NCBI GenBank assembly: GCA_022842805.1
Contig: JALHOX010000149.1
Span: 1 to 9,902, forward strand
Reading direction: 5' to 3'
Source of the DNA: Phycisphaerae bacterium
GTDB lineage: Bacteria > Planctomycetota > Phycisphaerae > UBA1845 > Fen-1342
DNA: 9,902 nucleotides
In this document: piece by piece, positions 7,034 to 9,902 of the stretch
Layout of the letters: every line of letters begins with the position of its first letter
How positions within the stretch are numbered: position 1 is the stretch's first letter
Program-made: the position numbers and the translations under genes
Notes under the pieces: model-generated
What the model saw: only the letters and a program-made list of their open reading frames with translations
Databases searched by the model: none
Told to the model about the DNA's origin: nothing

Positions 7034-7786
7034 ATGCTGTACGCCGCGATGACGTTTTGGCTGTTGGTGATCATGTTTTCGGCCTGGGGGGTGCATGCGA
7101 TGTGGAGCCGGCTGCTGAAGCCGCGCGCGGTGAACATGATCCTGCTGCCGGGCACTCTCGTTGCGCAACTGGGGCACGTGCTGGGGTTGCTGCTGACGGG
7201 CAATGAGGTGCGACAGGTTTCGCTGATGGGGTCGGATGAGTCGGGCGAGCCGGAGGTGGCGATGCCCGAGCGGACGCGCGTGCCGGTGATCGAGCCGGTG
7301 CTGATCGGCATGTTGCCGCTGATCGCGTGCGGTGCGAGCCTGTACTTCGCGGCGCGGCAGTGGGGCGGGGTTTTCATTCAGAATCTTTCGCCGGACAGCG
7401 GACTGGCGCAAAGCCTGCCGACCAGCGTCGGCGGATTCTTTGGTACGTTGCGGGCGATGATCACGCTGGCGGAGCAGATGCTCAGCGCCATCGTGAGCAC
7501 CAACCTGCTGCACTGGCGAAACGCGCTGTTCCTCTATCTCGCGATCTGCCTCACCGTTCGCATGGCGCCGATCAACGGGAACCACCGCGGCGCGATCGGT
7601 GCGACGCTGCTGGCCGGGCTGCTGATCGCGCTGATTTCGTCGCTGATCGGGACGCCGGAGAAGCTGGTCGCCAACAGTTGGCCGATTCTCGGGTTCGCGG
7701 TCGGCATGTTGATGCTGCTGATGTTGGCGTCGCTGGTGGCCAGCGGGGTGATCGGGCTGATCCGGGTGCTGGCGAAGTCGCGGTAG
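7034..7786 (+). CDS. Polytopic membrane protein, possible inactive M50-like peptidase
   Basis: ATG 7034 is preceded by GGAG (7022-7025) at 8 nt. The 250-residue product has hydrophobic segments at about 5-24, 35-56, 87-106, 163-176, 187-207 and 216-243. The second segment reads LLPGTLVAQLGHVLGLLLTG (37-56). Its shape, a proline-glycine lead-in, a spaced His and a closing TG, resembles the first active-site helix of M50-type intramembrane metalloproteases, where HExxH would lie at 44-48. Here it is AQLGH, with only His48 kept. A later MAPINGN (177-183) resembles the PSxxD element, with Asn in place of the Asp ligand. If the resemblance is real, the protein is a pseudoprotease, perhaps a membrane scaffold. 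A different family of small membrane proteins remains possible. The next gene downstream is mqnA, beyond a terminator-like hairpin, so they are probably separate transcripts. Confidence 0.75.
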   Translation: MLYAAMTFWLLVIMFSAWGVHAMWSRLLKPRAVNMILLPGTLVAQLGHVLGLLLTGNEVRQVSLMGSDESGEPEVAMPERTRVPVIEPVLIGMLPLIACGASLYFAARQWGGVFIQNLSPDSGLAQSLPTSVGGFFGTLRAMITLAEQMLSAIVSTNLLHWRNALFLYLAICLTVRMAPINGNHRGAIGATLLAGLLIALISSLIGTPEKLVANSWPILGFAVGMLMLLMLASLVASGVIGLIRVLAKSR

Positions 7787-7822
7787 GGGCGTAGGGCAGC
7801 GGTCGACTGATCGATGGCGACC

Positions 7823-7862
7823 CCGCGGCCCTCCGACGGAGGCGCGCGGCGCTTCACTTTTT
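7823..7862 (+). terminator. Probable intrinsic terminator after the membrane protein gene
   Basis: CCGCG (7823-7827) pairs with CGCGG (7845-7849), and CCTCC (7830-7834) pairs with GGAGG (7838-7842), separated by a 2x2 internal mismatch and closed by a GAC loop. A T5 run follows at 7858-7862. The hairpin starts 37 bp after the stop codon at 7786 and would separate this gene from mqnA. Confidence 0.5.
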
Positions 7863-7914
7863 GAAACTTCCGTAACTTCTGGCGGCTGCGCGTGCCCGTG
7901 TCGGGCCGTTTCTC

Positions 7915-7920
7915 TACAAT
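7915..7920 (+). promoter_or_regulatory. Putative -10 box of the mqnA-mqnC transcript
   Basis: TACAAT differs from the -10 consensus by one base and sits in a local AT-rich patch (TTTCTCTACAATTCTC). The -35 region is weak. Transcription would begin near 7927, giving a leader of about 70 nt before GTG 7996. Confidence 0.4.
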
Positions 7921-7945
7921 TCTCGATCTATCGCCGTTGCGAATC

Positions 7946-7967
7946 GCGGCCGGGTTCGGCCGGTCGC
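7946..7967 (+). promoter_or_regulatory. Hairpin in the mqnA leader
   Basis: Bases 7946-7953 pair with 7960-7967 to form an 8-bp stem (one G-U pair) around the 6-nt loop GTTCGG. It overlaps a perfect 12-bp palindrome CGCTGCGCAGCG (7965-7976). The structure lies between the putative start of transcription and the GGAAG ribosome site (7984-7988). It matches no riboswitch that I recognise. Confidence 0.3.
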
Positions 7968-7995
7968 TGCGCAGCGAATATCCGGAAGCCGTATT

Positions 7996-8835
7996 GTGAT
8001 CCGTCTTGGCGTCGTCTCGTTTTTGAATGCCCGCCCGCTGGTCGCCGGCCTGGCGGCGCGCGGCGATGTGCGGATCGAATACCGCGTGCCGAGTGCGTTG
8101 CCCGATCTATTGGAAAGCGGCGCGGTCGACGTCGCACTGGTGCCGATCATCGACGTGATTCGCAGCGGCGGAGCGCTGGGCGTGGTCTCCGATGCCTGCA
8201 TCGGATGCGACGGCGAAACGATGACCGTTCGCGTTTTTTCGCAAACGCCGCCCGACCGCATCACGCACATCGCGGGCGACACGCATTCTCACACGTCGGT
8301 CGCGCTGGTGCGGGTGCTGTGGCGCGAAATGTATGGGCGCGAGATCGCCGTCCAGCCCTTTGAAGCCGATGCCCCGGCGATCGCGCGTGAGGCGTCGAAA
8401 CCGGGCGAGGCCGTGCTGCTGATCGGCGACAAGGTCGTGAGCCCGCATCGCGCCGGCTATGCCTTTGAGATTGATCTCGGCGGAGCATGGCGGGCGCACA
8501 CCGGGTTGCCCTTCGTCTTCGCGGTGTGGGCCGCGAAGCGCGATTTGCCGGAGGCGACCATCGCGGAAATGAGCGACTTGCTGGCGACGGCCCGCGACCG
8601 CGGCGTCGCGGCGGCGGGGGAGATCGCGCGGAGCGAGGGGCCGGGCCTGGGCTGGCCGGTCGAGATGGCCGAGCGATATCTTTGCCGTTGCCTGAAATTC
8701 ACGTTGACCGCCGCCATGCGGAGTGGGGCGGAGCGCTACGCCGAACTGGCGGGGGCGGCCGGCCTGGCGCCGGTCGGAGCGAATATCGCCTGGCCTGCTG
8801 CGCGGGCCGCTCTGAGTGCGCAGAAGGTGACTTGA
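7996..8835 (+). CDS. mqnA: Chorismate dehydratase MqnA
   Basis: MqnA removes water from chorismate to give 3-[(1-carboxyvinyl)oxy]benzoate, the first committed step of the futalosine pathway to menaquinone, in the cytoplasm. The 279-residue length is normal for the family. The protein opens with MIRLGVVSFLNARPL, the family hallmark. VDVALVPI (44-51) and the Thr/Ser-rich HSHTSVALVRVL (97-108) follow, then LLIGDKV (141-147) and W..HTGLPFVFAVW (165-178), which are usual for this periplasmic-binding-protein-like fold. The start is GTG 7996, with GGAAG (7984-7988) 7 nt upstream; no residues are missing from the N-terminus. mqnC begins 3 nt after the stop, so the two form an operon. Confidence 0.95.
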   Translation: MIRLGVVSFLNARPLVAGLAARGDVRIEYRVPSALPDLLESGAVDVALVPIIDVIRSGGALGVVSDACIGCDGETMTVRVFSQTPPDRITHIAGDTHSHTSVALVRVLWREMYGREIAVQPFEADAPAIAREASKPGEAVLLIGDKVVSPHRAGYAFEIDLGGAWRAHTGLPFVFAVWAAKRDLPEATIAEMSDLLATARDRGVAAAGEIARSEGPGLGWPVEMAERYLCRCLKFTLTAAMRSGAERYAELAGAAGLAPVGANIAWPAARAALSAQKVT

Positions 8836-8838
8836 ACG

Positions 8839-9902
8839 ATGAGTGCCATCGACACGCCGCTGAAGCCCGCCGCCTCGCGTACCGCACCGTTTCGTCGCAT
8901 TTCCGACGCCGAGGCTCTGCGGCTCTACTACGAGACGCCGATTCACGATCTGGGGCGGATGGCGTTTGGGCGGCTGATGGAGCTGCACCCCGAGCCCTAT
9001 CGCACGTACGTCATCGATCGCAACATCAATTACAGCAACGTCTGCACCGCCAAGTGCATCTTCTGCAACTTCAAGGCCGACCCCGGCGACGCCGAGGCCT
9101 ACACGCTGACCTTTGAGCAGATCGGCAGCAAGATCGAAGAGCTGATCGATATCGGCGGCACGCAGATCCTGATGCAGGGCGGCCTCGTGCCCGATGAGCA
9201 CGACCCCTCGGGCGACGGCCTGCCGTTTCAGTGGTATCTCGACCTCTTGCAGTTCATTCGCAAGAACTACCCCGAGATTCACATTCACGCCTTCAGCCCG
9301 CCCGAAATCTGGGCGATGCACGTCATCTACAAGATGTCGCTGCGTGACGTGATCTGTCGCCTGCGCGACGCCGGACTGGCAACGATCCCCGGCGGCGGCG
9401 GCGAGATTCTCGTTGATCGCATCCGCAACAAGATCGGCCGCGGCAAGACGATCGCGAGCGAGTGGCTCGAGGTCATGCGCGTTGCTCATCAGCTCGGCAT
9501 GAAGACGAGCTGCACGATGATGTACGGCCATATCGAGACGATCGAAGAGCGCTTTGAGCACATGCGCCTGCTGCGCGACCTGCAGGACGAAGGCGGCGGC
9601 TTCACCGCGTTTATTCACTGGCCGTTTCAGCCGGAGAACACGCCGCTGGGGCGGATGAAGCAGCGGCCGCTAGGAAATAGCGAATTGCGAATAGCGAATA
9701 GCGAATTGAATGCAGATACGCCGGGCGCGGATTCGCGCGCGGCGCAGTCGGCTGATTCTTCCATTCGCCATTCGCCATTCGCTATTCGCCATTCTTCGGT
9801 CGATGCCCCGCGCTTCGCGCGGCCCGACTATTTGCCCGATGGGCAGCATCTGATGCTCGCCGATTCGACCGAGTATCTGCGGATGCTGGCGATCGCGCGG
9901 CT
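8839..9902 (+). CDS. mqnC: Cyclic dehypoxanthine futalosine synthase MqnC (3' end outside window), with in-frame insertion
   Basis: MqnC is a radical SAM enzyme that cyclises dehypoxanthine futalosine in the menaquinone pathway. ATG 8839 lies 3 nt after mqnA, with AAGGTGA (8824-8830) as ribosome site. The frame stays open to the window edge (354 codons plus 2 nt). The [4Fe-4S] cluster motif is CTAKCIFC, with Cys69, Cys73 and Cys76. Family blocks follow: GGTQILMQGG (106-115), HAFSPPEIW (150-158), RDAGLATIPGGGGEIL (176-191), TSCTMMYGHIET (223-234) and GGGFTAFIHWPFQPENTPLG (252-271). The block EYLRMLAIAR (345-354) normally follows soon after, but about 40-50 low-complexity residues come in between (about 278-325), encoded by a heptamer palindrome. 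MqnE is less likely given HWPFQPENT and the neighbouring mqnA. Confidence 0.93.
   Translation, partial: MSAIDTPLKPAASRTAPFRRISDAEALRLYYETPIHDLGRMAFGRLMELHPEPYRTYVIDRNINYSNVCTAKCIFCNFKADPGDAEAYTLTFEQIGSKIEELIDIGGTQILMQGGLVPDEHDPSGDGLPFQWYLDLLQFIRKNYPEIHIHAFSPPEIWAMHVIYKMSLRDVICRLRDAGLATIPGGGGEILVDRIRNKIGRGKTIASEWLEVMRVAHQLGMKTSCTMMYGHIETIEERFEHMRLLRDLQDEGGGFTAFIHWPFQPENTPLGRMKQRPLGNSELRIANSELNADTPGADSRAAQSADSSIRHSPFAIRHSSVDAPRFARPDYLPDGQHLMLADSTEYLRMLAIAR
9673..9795 (+). repeat. Palindromic element of 7-bp repeats inserted in frame within mqnC
   Basis: The left arm has four units of GCGAAT plus a variable seventh base (9680-9707: T, A, A, T), preceded by a degenerate unit (9673-9679) and followed by GAATG (9708-9712). 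The right arm has units of ATTCGC plus C or T (9763-9790: C, C, T, C), then ATTC. The arms are reverse complements except at the variable base, separated by about 50 bp holding a small GCGCG/CGCGC hairpin (9725-9738). A further CCGCGC/GCGCGG hairpin lies just outside (9808-9822). Translation gives 7-residue periods, NSELRIA on the left and IRHSPFA on the right. The boundaries are uncertain and no target duplication is evident. The RNA could fold into a long imperfect hairpin. Confidence 0.85.

Noticed and set aside
7861..7920. TTGAAA at 7861-7866 as -35 partner of TACAAT at 7915
   Set aside because: The spacing is 48 bp, far beyond the usual 16-18 bp; the TTGAAA overlaps the T tract of the upstream terminator.
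8107..9618. 503-codon open frame on the minus strand opposite mqnA and mqnC
   Set aside because: It runs antisense to two well-identified enzymes and shows no motifs of its own.
9673..9795. Possible CRISPR array or simple satellite in mqnC
   Set aside because: The units are only 7 bp with no spacers, and the second set is inverted, so it is a palindromic element and not a CRISPR array.
1..9902. tRNA, rRNA, insertion sequences, integrase or phage genes
   Set aside because: No sequence or product in the window supports any of these.

Overview
This window most likely comes from a high-GC planctomycete or a close relative. The pointers are an ECF sigma factor of the TIGR02999-like type next to a large Ser/Thr kinase with a TPR tail, futalosine-pathway menaquinone genes, weak or missing Shine-Dalgarno sequences on several genes, and TACAAT/TAGAAT-type -10 boxes. 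This assignment is inferred from gene content; no marker gene is present.

Layout. (1) 3-428, +: C-terminal end of an unrecognised protein that starts outside the window. (2) 545-4470, +: a three-gene signalling cluster made of an ECF sigma factor, a membrane-anchored Ser/Thr kinase with about eight TPR-like repeats, and a PaiA-like GNAT acetyltransferase whose GTG start overlaps the kinase stop. (3) 4471-4602: short convergent gap with an 11-bp perfect stem, probably a bidirectional terminator. (4) 4603-6738, -: a lipoprotein with a caspase-like (clan CD, CHAT/C25-like) domain and a C-terminal seven-repeat LVIVD-type beta-propeller. (5) 6739-7033: divergent promoter region rich in inverted repeats. 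(6) 7034-7786, +: a polytopic membrane protein that looks like an M50-type intramembrane protease with a degraded active site. (7) 7787-7995: terminator-like hairpin, then a promoter and structured leader. (8) 7996-9902, +: mqnA and mqnC, two steps of the futalosine route to menaquinone; mqnC runs off the right edge.

How the genes work together. The kinase probably senses or scaffolds through its periplasmic TPR region and may activate the neighbouring sigma factor by phosphorylation, because the acidic sigma2 motif is replaced by Gln-Pro-Thr-Ala. MqnA makes 3-[(1-carboxyvinyl)oxy]benzoate from chorismate, and MqnC cyclises dehypoxanthine futalosine later in the same pathway.

The most striking item is inside mqnC. 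A palindromic element of about 120 bp, built from 7-bp GCGAATN units on one side and their reverse complement on the other, interrupts the gene without breaking its frame. It adds about 40-50 low-complexity residues between conserved blocks of a radical SAM enzyme. The two units where the commonest base would create an in-frame TAG both carry T instead, giving TTG. This resembles in principle the in-frame palindromic elements of Rickettsia, but I do not recognise the sequence as a catalogued element.
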